This document shows positions 1-8,351 of a stretch of 64,000 nucleotides of DNA, piece by piece. The notes under the pieces were generated by a model. That model saw only the letters and a program-made list of their open reading frames with translations. It did no database searches and had not been told where the DNA came from. The stretch is taken from positions 782,953-846,952 of the forward strand of contig MU657168.1 in assembly GCA_026770575.1 (NCBI GenBank), in the 5' to 3' direction. The DNA comes from Pelagophyceae sp. CCMP2097. Lineage: Eukaryota; Sar; Pelagophyceae. A program made the translations under genes and the position numbers. Within the stretch, counting starts at the first letter, position 1; each line of letters begins with the position of its first letter.

Positions 1-373
1 ATAACCCACCGATCATGGTTGTGTTGTAGGAATTCCTAGGAAGTCCTACAATAGCCGCTCGCCCTGGAACTTAGCCACCGAGAGACCATACGGACCGGCT
101 GACCCCCTCGTTGCCTGGCGAGTGGGAAGCACCCGGCAGTGAGGCAGAATAGTCGAAGCCCTCCGGGGTGGCTGACTACTCGGTCCTGCGCAGGGCCCCT
201 CGACCACGCTCTTGGCGCAATCCCAGTCTGATATCTCTTCCCGGAATATAAATAATACCCCTCACGCCTCACAATACATTTTTAGAAATTGTAGGATTCC
301 TAACACCTTCGGGACTTCGCCCGGCCTAACGCAGCCGCGCCGCCGAGCTGAGGGCGCCCCTCCCGGCGGGGGA
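1..373. other. intergenic / upstream region, no gene seen
   Basis: No coding frame with recognisable protein character was found on either strand. The stretch just before 374 is less GC-rich (runs of AAT/ATA around 245-300) and probably holds the promoter and 5' UTR of the voltage-sensor gene that begins at 374. I see no tRNA or repeat here. Confidence 0.4.
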
Positions 374-2317
374 ATGCTGTGCTGCTGTGCCAGAGGCGCC
401 CGGGTCATCGCCGGCGACGTCGAAGCCGGCCCGACCTCGCCGTCGTCCAAAAGCGCCCGTTCGGCCGATGATGAGCCTACGCACCCATGGTCGTACTTCG
501 GCTGCTGCCACAGGTGCCGGCGCCGCGCCGCGTACGAGGCCAAGGCCGAGGCTAAGGCCGAGGCCTTTCGCGAGGAGGACGACTCGTCGGAAGAGGAGCA
601 GGACGAGGTTGTGGCGGAGCCGCGGTGTTGCTGCGGGCTCCTCCGAGAAGTGCCGCCCGAGGAGCGAGACGTCGTGCTCCTCGGCGGACTCGTGGAAGTC
701 TCCGAGGACCTGCGCGAGTTTGGCTTCGATGGGAGAGTGCTGGCTATTCAGGAATCAAACGTCTTCTTAGCAGCTATCCTGACGGTCGTCCTCGTCGACC
801 TGGTCGTCACGGTCCTCTTCATGGAGTGCCCCGCCGCAGCCGCCTGCGCCGTGTTCCCAGAGCTGAAGAGCAACTCTGCGGTCGACGCGTTTGGCAACTG
901 TACGCTGGCCATCTTCGCCGTTGAGATCTTCGTCCGGCTGCGGCAGTTCAAGATCTGCCGCAGTTATAGGGCCTTTTTCACCGACTTCTTTTGCATTTTA
1001 GACTTTGGCCTCGTCTCCATCGACCTGGCCATCATCGCTTTAAACCTCGCTCTGGCTAGCTTGGTGGACCAATACCATTTCCTCGGGCCCGTTGGACAGT
1101 TCGCCTCGAACGGACGCATCCTCCGCGCCGTCCGCATCTTCAGGATGCTGCGCGCCGTGCGCGCGGCGCGGGCCGTGGCAGCGCTGTCGAAGAACCAGGA
1201 CCTATTCTCTGCCGCCGCTGCGGGCAACCTCGCCGAAGTTTCCAAACGCGCGGGCCCGGCGGCCAAGGGCGCGTCGGCGTTTGCCGGCAAACTGCAGCGC
1301 CTCGACGCCGAGCGCGCCTCACTCTGGCGCCGCAACACGTTTGGCGAGACGGCTCTGCACGTCGCCGCCGCGGGCGGCCGCGACCGCGTCGTGAAGTACT
1401 TGCTCGAACGCGAGTCGTGCGAGACGCCCGACCCGCGCGACTGGACGACCGGCGCGACGCCGCTCTGGAACGCCTGCCTCGCTGCGAAGCGGACGACGGC
1501 GCGCGTGCTTCTGAGCAAAGGGGCCGACCTCGACCTCGCGCCGTTGTTCGGCGAGCACCGCGGCGTGACGGCAAAGGAGCTCGCGATGGCGCGGCACTGG
1601 AGCGACCTCATCGACGAGGCGGTGGTCATCCGAAAAGCGGAAACGAAGCGCGTGCGGCTGCGCGAGGAGCGGCGGGCGCGGCGGCGGGACCGCGTCTCGC
1701 TCGAGCGGGCGGCGGCGTATCGCGCCGCGGCCGAGGAAACCGAGGCGGAGCGGTTGGCAGACGTGGCCCGCCTGGAGTGCGCGCGCTTAAAGGTGCGGCG
1801 GCGCGTCGACATTTACTTGCAAAGCGGGCTGCGCCACACGTTTAAAAAGTGGCGCGGAAACGTCTTCGACCAAGATGAAGTTGAGGCCGCGGGCACGTCG
1901 AGGGGCAAGGCTTTGGCGGTCCGAGCCCGGCAGCGGCGCCTCGACGCCGCCCGCCTCGAACGCGACCCCGCGGAGCGCCGGCGCCGCGAGCGCAAAGCGA
2001 AGGACAACAAGCGCGAGGCCACGGCGGCGCGCGCAGCCGCGGCGGCGCAGCGCACGCTGGCGAATTCGACGCGTCTGGCCTGGCGCGACGAGGCGGGCGC
2101 GGCGAAGAAGCGGCCCGAGCTGACTCCAAACGAGGCGGCGCTGCGCATGCTCCGGGCCACGGCCGCGGCGCGCGACGGCGCGCCGCAAGCCGCCCTCTCG
2201 GTCCGCCTCCAGGCAGACGGCACGCGGCCGAGGACAGCGAGCCTCTTGGTCGGTGGAAACAGCCGGGCAAGCCTCCTCGCGCAGACCCCGACCGCCCGTC
2301 CGCGCACCGCGAGCTGA
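374..2317 (+). CDS. voltage-sensor domain protein with ankyrin repeats (Hv1-like)
   Basis: Predicted 647 aa, single exon, from the first in-frame ATG; the open frame extends upstream only through non-ATG codons. The N-terminus is rich in Cys (residues 3-5, 44-48, 85-87), suggesting lipidation or metal binding. Four membrane segments follow: S1 about 128-150, S2 173-190, S3 203-230, S4 246-268. S4 has seven arginines spaced every three residues (248 to 266), the voltage-sensor signature. S1 has a mid-membrane Asp (142), S2 an acidic Glu (184) and S3 an Asp in 'ILDF' (210); by eye these match the selectivity Asp, S2 Glu and S3 Asp of Hv1 proton channels. No pore helix or S5/S6 follows. Instead there are two or more ankyrin-like units (about 310-400, 'GETALHVAAAGG', 'GATPLWNACLA') and a long basic, helical tail. 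Role inferred: voltage-gated proton channel or pore-less sensor. Alternative: a truncated cation channel. Confidence 0.75.
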   Translation: MLCCCARGARVIAGDVEAGPTSPSSKSARSADDEPTHPWSYFGCCHRCRRRAAYEAKAEAKAEAFREEDDSSEEEQDEVVAEPRCCCGLLREVPPEERDVVLLGGLVEVSEDLREFGFDGRVLAIQESNVFLAAILTVVLVDLVVTVLFMECPAAAACAVFPELKSNSAVDAFGNCTLAIFAVEIFVRLRQFKICRSYRAFFTDFFCILDFGLVSIDLAIIALNLALASLVDQYHFLGPVGQFASNGRILRAVRIFRMLRAVRAARAVAALSKNQDLFSAAAAGNLAEVSKRAGPAAKGASAFAGKLQRLDAERASLWRRNTFGETALHVAAAGGRDRVVKYLLERESCETPDPRDWTTGATPLWNACLAAKRTTARVLLSKGADLDLAPLFGEHRGVTAKELAMARHWSDLIDEAVVIRKAETKRVRLREERRARRRDRVSLERAAAYRAAAEETEAERLADVARLECARLKVRRRVDIYLQSGLRHTFKKWRGNVFDQDEVEAAGTSRGKALAVRARQRRLDAARLERDPAERRRRERKAKDNKREATAARAAAAAQRTLANSTRLAWRDEAGAAKKRPELTPNEAALRMLRATAAARDGAPQAALSVRLQADGTRPRTASLLVGGNSRASLLAQTPTARPRTAS

Positions 2318-2404
2318 CTATGTGTGTGTGACTGTAAACTTGTGTGTGTCCTTTGGGGCGCGCGCGGGGCTCCCGGGGCACGCCTCCGGCCAGGTCCTGA
2401 AAGA

Positions 2405-3595
2405 TTAGAGTAGTCCTCCATCCGGATTGGCCGCAATGCACGCGGATATTTGTTCGTATTGTTCGGCTGCCATCGCGTGCCCCGCGGCTGCCGCGCGCCA
2501 GAGGCAGCTCAGCGCCCCGGGGGTGTCGCGCGCCACGCTCTCGCCATGCTGAGGACCGATGACGAGGACAACGCCGAGTTTGAACAACGCGTCTGGCTGG
2601 TCCTGCGCCGCGGCGAGGCGCCACCACCGCAATGCTTCGCCATGCGACTCCGCCACGCCCTTGCCCTCGATGAAGGCCTGGCCGAGGAAATATTGCGCGT
2701 GGGGGTGCCCTTGCTCGGCGGCGCGATTGTACCACCGGGCTGCCATCTCGTCGTCGACGTCGACGCCGTACCCTTTGTCGTAGGCGATGCCCAGCGCGGC
2801 CTGCGCTTCGGCGTGCCCTTGCGCGGCGGCGAGAGTGTATAATTTAAAGGCTTCGTCCAAGCGCTGGTTGAGGGTGTACGACCTGAAGGCTTCTTCCAAG
2901 TTCTGGTCGAGCCGGTCCCCATCATCGGTCCCCATCATCGTACAACATTCCGAGCTTGAACTGCGCCTCGGCATTCCCCTTGTCGACGTGCTGCTGCAGC
3001 AGTTTCAGCGCCGCGGCGGCCGTATCGGGGACCGACGTCCGGCAGAGCGGGCAGCGGTTGGCGTACTGCATGCACTTGTTTGCGCAAGGCGTGCAGATGC
3101 TCTTGCAGCAGCAATTGAGAAACGTCTTCCAAAGCACTGGCGGCGCGCCGTCGCCGTACGGGTGGATCGGGTGGATCTCGAAGCCGGGGACTCGCCAGCC
3201 ACGTTCCGATATCGCAGGGATGTCTACTGGGAGCAACTCGAGGCAGATGCCGCACGTCTGACGCCAATCCGGCGTGGAGTCAACCGCCCCGCCCCCGCCC
3301 GCTCGGACGGCCGGAGACCGCGCCGCCGCCGCCGTGGGACCGTCCGCCGACACAAACTTTGCGACGATGGCCGGCTCCTTCTTGGTCTTCAGCTTCGCCG
3401 GCATCAAAGAGTCGAGGAGGCGGTCCTGGATGCCATCTGCTTGCACGCCTTGTTGTGCCCTCGTTTCCAGTCTACGAGCTGGCACGCCTTGGAGCAGTAG
3501 TGGCGCGACATGCAGACCGTGCAGTGCTTGCCGTCCGGCGCGGCACAGACGCAGCAGGGTTCGCGGGCCGGCGGCGGCGCCGGCGGTCCACGCAT
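2405..3595 (-). pseudogene. MYND-RING-Sel1 repeat protein, frameshifted
   Basis: Read on the minus strand from the ATG at 3595, three segments in different frames line up as one protein: a MYND zinc finger ('CCVCAAPDGKHCTVC...HYCSKAC', about 3570-3430), a RING-type finger ('CGICLELLP' to 'RCPLCRTS', about 3260-3030), then Sel1-like repeats ('AAAQGHAEAQAALG', 'RAAEQGHPHAQYFLG') to the stop at 2405. The first break lies near 3430, where one base appears missing between 'CKQM' and 'IQDRLLDSL'. The second is caused by a perfect 13-bp tandem duplication at 2914-2939. No splice sites rescue either break. The domain order is the one of a large algal family of presumed ubiquitin-ligase or scaffold proteins, known to me from pelagophyte and haptophyte genomes. 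Either a recent pseudogene or two assembly errors. It ends 87 bp from the convergent voltage-sensor gene. Confidence 0.7.
2914..2939. repeat. 13-bp perfect tandem duplication
   Basis: GGTCCCCATCATC occurs twice head to tail (2914-2926 and 2927-2939). Since 13 is not a multiple of 3, it shifts the frame of the Sel1 gene between the RING and Sel1 parts. Just downstream in the gene a second, in-frame duplication (coding EEAFRSYTL / DEAFKLYTL) is visible. Confidence 0.9.
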
Positions 3596-3735
3596 TGCCG
3601 TGAATCGAACATGAACATGGGGATTTGAATCGAGCGGCCCTTGCGGCGGAGAGGAAATTTTAGCGAAGGCCCGGTCGCGCGCGCGCGCGCGCAAGCCGCG
3701 TCGTCTGCCGCGCGGGCTCGCAGGAGCCCAGCGCG

Positions 3736-5586
3736 ATGTCAAGCGCACCCCTCCATGGAATCGCTTTGGAATTTGATCCGCTCGGGAGCCCAGCGACGGT
3801 GACCCGCTGCGCAGGCGACCCGCTCGCGAGCCCGGAATCACCGGCAAAGGCCGCCCGCTCCGACCCGCTCGCGAGCCCGGACGGGCCGTCTAATAGCGTC
3901 CACTGCGAAGATTCGCTCGCAAGCCCGGACGCGCCGGCTGCGCGCTGCGAGGTTGATCCGTGGCAGGAGTGTTCCGAGGCTGCTTTGGACGCGGAAGAGC
4001 GCTTCGAGGTGCTCAAGGTGAACAACCTGCGCGAGAACGGCCACACGCGGCGGCAGAAGCGCGTCGTCGACGTCGGCGCCGACGTGTTGCGACACATTAA
4101 GCCTGCGGCGGGTGCTCGAGAATTGGTCCGCGCGGCGCACCCGTACCGAGACGTCGCCGCCGTCTCGCTCGAGTCGACGGACCGCGTGCGCGTCGCGTTT
4201 TACAACGACGTCGATTACGTCTACGTCACCGTCCAAGCCCCGAAACTCGCAGAGGCCATCGCCCGGCGCGTCGACCACCATGCCCTCCACAAGGCCGGCC
4301 CCGGCGCCGCGCCGCGGTCCGCCGAGTTGTTGAGCGACGACGACTCCACGGTAGACGGTGGGGCAGCGCGGCCGCCCGCGTCGAATCGGTCGCGGCAGGT
4401 CGGGCGGCTGACGGGCGCGCCAGAGGCGGATCGGCTGCGCGGGGCGCTGCAGGCGGTCTTGCTCGACGCGGCCACGCCCGAAGGCCGGGCGCTCAAGAGC
4501 TTTGTCGCGAACCAGCGGCACCGCCTCGCCGCCGTCGCCCCCGCGTCGCCATCGAAGTCTACCGCAGCGGCGGCCTTTGCGGCGCGGACATTTGGGTCGA
4601 CCTGGTCGTCACCGCTGCCGGGTGGCGACGCGGCGGGCGCGGCGCCCATGGCGATGCCGACGCGGCGGTCGCCGTCGGCGCCGCGGCGGAGCGCTGACGC
4701 AGAGTCGCAGCGCCTCGTCTCGGCGAGTGCGCGCGACGCCGGCGCGTCGCTGCGCGCTTTCGTCGACGGCCTCCACGAGTACGTCGTCGAGTCGCGCGCC
4801 GCCGAGCTCGCGAGGTACCTCGACGAAGTCGAAAGCTTGCCGCGAGACGCCGACGACGCGGGGGACGGCCTCGTCTTCGTCGAGGCGGGGCGGCCACACG
4901 CTGTCGAGGCGGCGCTGGCTTTGTTGCTCGAGGAGTCGGTCTACGCGCCCCTGCTGCCGGCGCTCGAGCGGCGGCTGCTGGCGGACCTTGGCGGCGCAGG
5001 GGCCGAGACGCGTTTCGCGTCGCAGCGCGCGGAGCTGCGGCGCTTTGACGCCGAGGCTTTGGGCGTGCCGCCGGGCCCGCTGGCAAAGGCGTCGTGGTTC
5101 CGCGCGCGCGCCGCGCTCGCGGGCCTCAACGTGCGGCTGCCGTCGGCCAAGCTCGCCGCCGTCGTCGAAGCGGCGCGGGGCGTCCACGCAGACCACGCTT
5201 TGCTCGTCCGCGCGGCGCGCCACCGCAGACGCGAGCGCCGCGGCGCCGACGTCGCCGCCGCGCTCTTCGACGGCGACGCCGACACGCCGCGCCCGCCGGC
5301 GCCCGCCGACGCCGGCGCGCCGGCGGAAAACGGCGCCGCGTGCCCGGCGTTCCTCGCCGCCGACGACCTTTTGCCCATCCTCATCTACGTCGTGGCGCAC
5401 GCCGAGCTGACGCGGCCGCTGCTCTCGCGGTCCGTGCTCTGGGCGCTCGTTGAGCCGAGAGCGCTGCGAGCCGAGCCCGGCTACTGCCTCACCGTGCTCG
5501 ACGCCGCCGTGGAGTACATCCACTCCGGAGATGCCCTCCGAGACGCGAAAGCGTCGTACGAGGGCCGCGGCAGAGCGCTCCCATGA
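3736..5586 (+). CDS. VPS9-domain protein, putative Rab5-type GEF
   Basis: 616 aa, single exon, ATG 3736. The C-terminal ~65 residues carry the VPS9 core: 'ADDLLPILIYVVAHAEL', then 'EPGYCLTVLDAAVEYI'; the Asp after AA and the Tyr-x-Leu-Thr block are the family hallmarks. VPS9 domains exchange GDP on Rab5/Vps21 GTPases at early endosomes. Upstream, residues ~95-185 ('RFEVLKVNNLRENGHTRRQKR', 'RVRVAFYNDVDYVYVT') look like a PH-like membrane-binding fold. The first 75 residues hold four imperfect repeats of DPLxSP (Asp-Pro-Leu-Ala-Ser-Pro), likely disordered and phosphorylatable. It is divergent from the MYND pseudogene (140 bp apart, with a short CG dinucleotide run at 3672-3692). The VPS9 assignment is firm; the Rab partner is inferred. 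Confidence 0.8.
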   Translation: MSSAPLHGIALEFDPLGSPATVTRCAGDPLASPESPAKAARSDPLASPDGPSNSVHCEDSLASPDAPAARCEVDPWQECSEAALDAEERFEVLKVNNLRENGHTRRQKRVVDVGADVLRHIKPAAGARELVRAAHPYRDVAAVSLESTDRVRVAFYNDVDYVYVTVQAPKLAEAIARRVDHHALHKAGPGAAPRSAELLSDDDSTVDGGAARPPASNRSRQVGRLTGAPEADRLRGALQAVLLDAATPEGRALKSFVANQRHRLAAVAPASPSKSTAAAAFAARTFGSTWSSPLPGGDAAGAAPMAMPTRRSPSAPRRSADAESQRLVSASARDAGASLRAFVDGLHEYVVESRAAELARYLDEVESLPRDADDAGDGLVFVEAGRPHAVEAALALLLEESVYAPLLPALERRLLADLGGAGAETRFASQRAELRRFDAEALGVPPGPLAKASWFRARAALAGLNVRLPSAKLAAVVEAARGVHADHALLVRAARHRRRERRGADVAAALFDGDADTPRPPAPADAGAPAENGAACPAFLAADDLLPILIYVVAHAELTRPLLSRSVLWALVEPRALRAEPGYCLTVLDAAVEYIHSGDALRDAKASYEGRGRALP

Positions 5587-5770
5587 CGTGGCGCGCCCAC
5601 TCGATAGTCAAACACCTTTACCGTTATCACCATGTTCCATCTCGGCAAAAAGCCCCCTTCTCCGCGGCTTTGGACGTCGCGCAGTCCACTGGTGAGTCGC
5701 ATGCAGCGTGCGACGCTGCATTTACTTTCAAAGGCGCTCCTCGCTCGGGACGATCGAGGAGCGCCTTGCG

Positions 5771-7975
5771 TCACCGCGCGTCGTCGGGGCCCGGGAGATC
5801 CCACGCTGCGTCGACACCGAGCGCGGCGGTGCCGCGCAAAAAGTCTTGCGGCGGCAGCGCCGTGAAGCGCACGCGGCCGCCGCGCGCCGGGTGCGCCACT
5901 GTCAGCGAGAGCGCGTGCAGCAGCAGCCGGCCCGGCTGGGCCGCGGCGCCGTATTGCGCGTCGCCGGCGACGGGGTGGCCGAGCGCCGCGGCGTGCACGC
6001 GGATCTGGTGCAGGCGGCCCGAGGCTGGCCGCACCACGCATGCCACCGCCCCGGCGCCGCGCGAGACCACGGCGAATGACGTCAGCGCCGCCCTGGCCGG
6101 CCCGCCGAGCGCGGCGCCGCCGGAGACCGTGGAGAGCGCGTCGGCGCGGCGCGCGATGGGGAGCGCGCACTCGAATGCGTCGGTCTCTGGCGCGCCGAGC
6201 AGCACAGCGAGATACACTTTTTCAGCCGAGCGCTCGACAAACTGCCGCTCGATTGCGCGCGCCGCGGCGAGCGTCTTGCCGAAGAGGAGCAAACCCGACG
6301 TCGGGCCGTCGAGGAGGTGGAGCGGGTATGGGTGGCGGCCGAGGTGCGCGACTGCGCGGTTGACCATCGACGCCGATTCGAAGCGGTGCCGCGGCTGCGA
6401 CGCCACGCCCGCGGGCTTGTGCACCGCGAGGAGACACTCGTCCTCGTACACCACGTCGAGCGGCGTCTCTGCGGCCGCCAGCGAGACCGTGCGCGAATAC
6501 CGCCGCGCCGCCCGCCGCCGCGCCGCCGCAACCTCCAAGCCCGCCCCTGCCGCCGTATCGCCGCCTGAGCCGACACCCGCGCAGACGCCCGCGCCGATCG
6601 ATGCCAAGACGAGGACCTCGCGCAGCGCGCGGAGCTCGCGGAGCGCGTCCGCAGCGCCTGGTCCTGCAGCGTCGTCGGCGGCGCGGCGACTCGTCTCGAG
6701 CGCCCGATCGAGCGCCGCCCACGCGTGCGCGGCGATTGTCGGCTGCGTTGAAAAGCGGCGTCGCGCGACGGCGGCCTCGGCGGCGATGTCGGCCCAGGCG
6801 CGGGCCTCTGCAGCGACGTCGAGGATCTTGAACTGGGCGCCAACATCGATGTCCGCGTCGTGCATGAGCTCGAGGCACGCGCGCGCAGCGGGCACGCACG
6901 CGCCGTCGATGGCTGCGCCGAGGGCTGCCGCCAGCACCGCCGCCGCCGCCGGCGCGGGCAGCTCGGCCGCCGCGCGCGCCGCCAGCGCGAGCGCCTCTGC
7001 GACGCCGGCGTCGTCCGCATCCAACGTCTGGCCGGCGCCGGCGGCGTCGAAGAGCGTCCCGATCATGAGCGCGAAGCAGACTTCGTCGGGCTCGACGCCC
7101 GCCGCGTCGCGCGCGGCCCAGGCCTCGCGCGCGGCGCCGACGTCGCAGCCGCGCCGGCAGGCGAGCAGCCGCGAGGCGTGCTCCGCGGCGCCCGCGCTGA
7201 GTCCCATCAAAGCGAGCACGTCCGCGGCGAGCGCGTGGTCGCCCGCCTCGGCGCACGCGGCCAGGAGCGCGCGTGCGAGGCGCGGCTCGGCGCGCACGAG
7301 GGCGCGCGGCGTCTCGCGCGCGATTGCCGCCGCCTCGGCCCAGCGCCGGTCACGCAGGCAGGCGTGGCACGCGGCGAGATAATGGCCCGCGACAAGCTTC
7401 CCCTCACCGAGGAGCGCTCGCGCCTCGCGCAGCAGCGCGGCCGCCTCGTCGTAGAGGCCCTCGGCGCCGCAGGCGTGGAGAAGGTGCGCGTAGGACACTG
7501 CGTCCGGCTCGACGGCGCGGGCGGCCATCTCCCGGCGCACGTCGGCGACGGCGGCGTGGCCGGGCTCCTTGGCGACACTGAGCGCGTGCAGCACCTCGTT
7601 GTATGCGCGCACGTCGGGCCGCGGCATGCGCGCCAGGAGGCTTCGCGCCTCTGCGTGGCGGCCACTTTTGCGGCACGCGGCCAGGGCCGCAAGGTACGCC
7701 GCGTCCGTCGCCGCGCCCGCGGCCTCGAGGCGCGCGAGCAGCGGGAGCGCCGCGGACCAGCGGCCGCGCCGGCCGCACGCGTTCAGCGCCGCCAGGACCG
7801 CGGCCGCGTCCAGCGCGGCGCGGACCGCGGCCGCGTCCAGCGCGGCGCGGAGCGCAGACGCGGGCGGGGCGGCCGACGCGCACGTGCGCCGCGCCGCGGG
7901 CTGCCGCGGGGCGAGCGGGTGCGGGCGCGCCGGAAACGGGCGCTTCGCCGTCGGCAAACGGAGCGCGGCGCGCAT
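5771..7975 (-). CDS. PPR repeats fused to RluA-type pseudouridine synthase
   Basis: 734 aa from ATG 7975. The N-terminus is Arg/Ala/Pro-rich without acids, like an organelle presequence. Residues ~60-330 are repeated helical pairs with PPR spacing ('VLAALNACGRRGRW', 'AYNEVLHALSVAKEPG', 'SYAHLLHACGAEGLYDEA'). Residues ~510-725 form an RluA/RsuA-type synthase: 'DVVYEDECLLAVHKPAGV', the catalytic block 'LHLLDGPTSGLLLFGKT', 'KVYLAVLLG', 'PASGRLHQIRVHAAALGHPV' and 'GDAQYG'. The catalytic Asp of the usual HRLDxxTSG motif is present but the Arg before it is Leu. Role inferred: sequence-specific uridine isomerisation in plastid or mitochondrial RNA, with the PPR tract supplying target choice. A 27-bp tandem duplication (7795-7848) lengthens the N-terminal Ala-rich segment. 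Confidence 0.82.
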   Translation of the reverse strand: MRAALRLPTAKRPFPARPHPLAPRQPAARRTCASAAPPASALRAALDAAAVRAALDAAAVLAALNACGRRGRWSAALPLLARLEAAGAATDAAYLAALAACRKSGRHAEARSLLARMPRPDVRAYNEVLHALSVAKEPGHAAVADVRREMAARAVEPDAVSYAHLLHACGAEGLYDEAAALLREARALLGEGKLVAGHYLAACHACLRDRRWAEAAAIARETPRALVRAEPRLARALLAACAEAGDHALAADVLALMGLSAGAAEHASRLLACRRGCDVGAAREAWAARDAAGVEPDEVCFALMIGTLFDAAGAGQTLDADDAGVAEALALAARAAAELPAPAAAAVLAAALGAAIDGACVPAARACLELMHDADIDVGAQFKILDVAAEARAWADIAAEAAVARRRFSTQPTIAAHAWAALDRALETSRRAADDAAGPGAADALRELRALREVLVLASIGAGVCAGVGSGGDTAAGAGLEVAAARRRAARRYSRTVSLAAAETPLDVVYEDECLLAVHKPAGVASQPRHRFESASMVNRAVAHLGRHPYPLHLLDGPTSGLLLFGKTLAAARAIERQFVERSAEKVYLAVLLGAPETDAFECALPIARRADALSTVSGGAALGGPARAALTSFAVVSRGAGAVACVVRPASGRLHQIRVHAAALGHPVAGDAQYGAAAQPGRLLLHALSLTVAHPARGGRVRFTALPPQDFLRGTAALGVDAAWDLPGPDDAR
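7795..7848. repeat. 27-bp tandem duplication in PPR gene
   Basis: A unit beginning GGACCGCGGCCGCGTCCAGC is repeated exactly at 7795-7821 and 7822-7848, adding nine residues (R-A-A-L-D-A-A-A-V type) in frame to the PPR-pseudouridine synthase. Confidence 0.85.
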
Positions 7976-8351
7976 AGCACTGTGCGAGCGGCGGGCCTTT
8001 GGTCGGTCAGCCCCGTGGAGAGCGCGGCTCGAAGCGCATTGTTGCCATTGTAAATACCGCGAGCGGCCTCATCGTCGCGCAAAGGGGCATCAGATCGTAC
8101 CCAGTGAGCAGCCAGGTGCTGGATGAGCCCGTCCGAGTCCCCCCCCACACGCCGGGTTATCGCGCGGTCTCACAAAGTTCTGTGTCACCTGTGTGTGCAA
8201 GAAGTTTTTGAAAAGTGGGCGCCCAACGTTATCTCTCTCTCCACGGCTGCTGAGGTGACGAATCAAAAATCTTGGGCGACGGCTTCCAGCCGGTGACTCG
8301 CAGACGGCGGCGCAGTCCCCTTATTCCCATCCGTCGCCGCACGAAACCGCA
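7976..8351. promoter_or_regulatory. divergent intergenic region
   Basis: 376 bp between the starts of the minus-strand PPR-pseudouridine synthase and the plus-strand DEAD-box helicase; presumably holds both promoters. Less GC-rich patches lie near 8160-8280. No other gene is seen. Confidence 0.5.

Noticed and set aside
964..1812. Long minus-strand open frame (282 aa) opposite the voltage-sensor gene
   Set aside because: Arg/Ser-rich composition typical of antisense GC-rich DNA; the plus strand has clear membrane and ankyrin motifs.
2900..2945. Programmed ribosomal frameshift in the Sel1 gene
   Set aside because: The frame change is explained by a 13-bp duplication; no slippery heptamer is evident.
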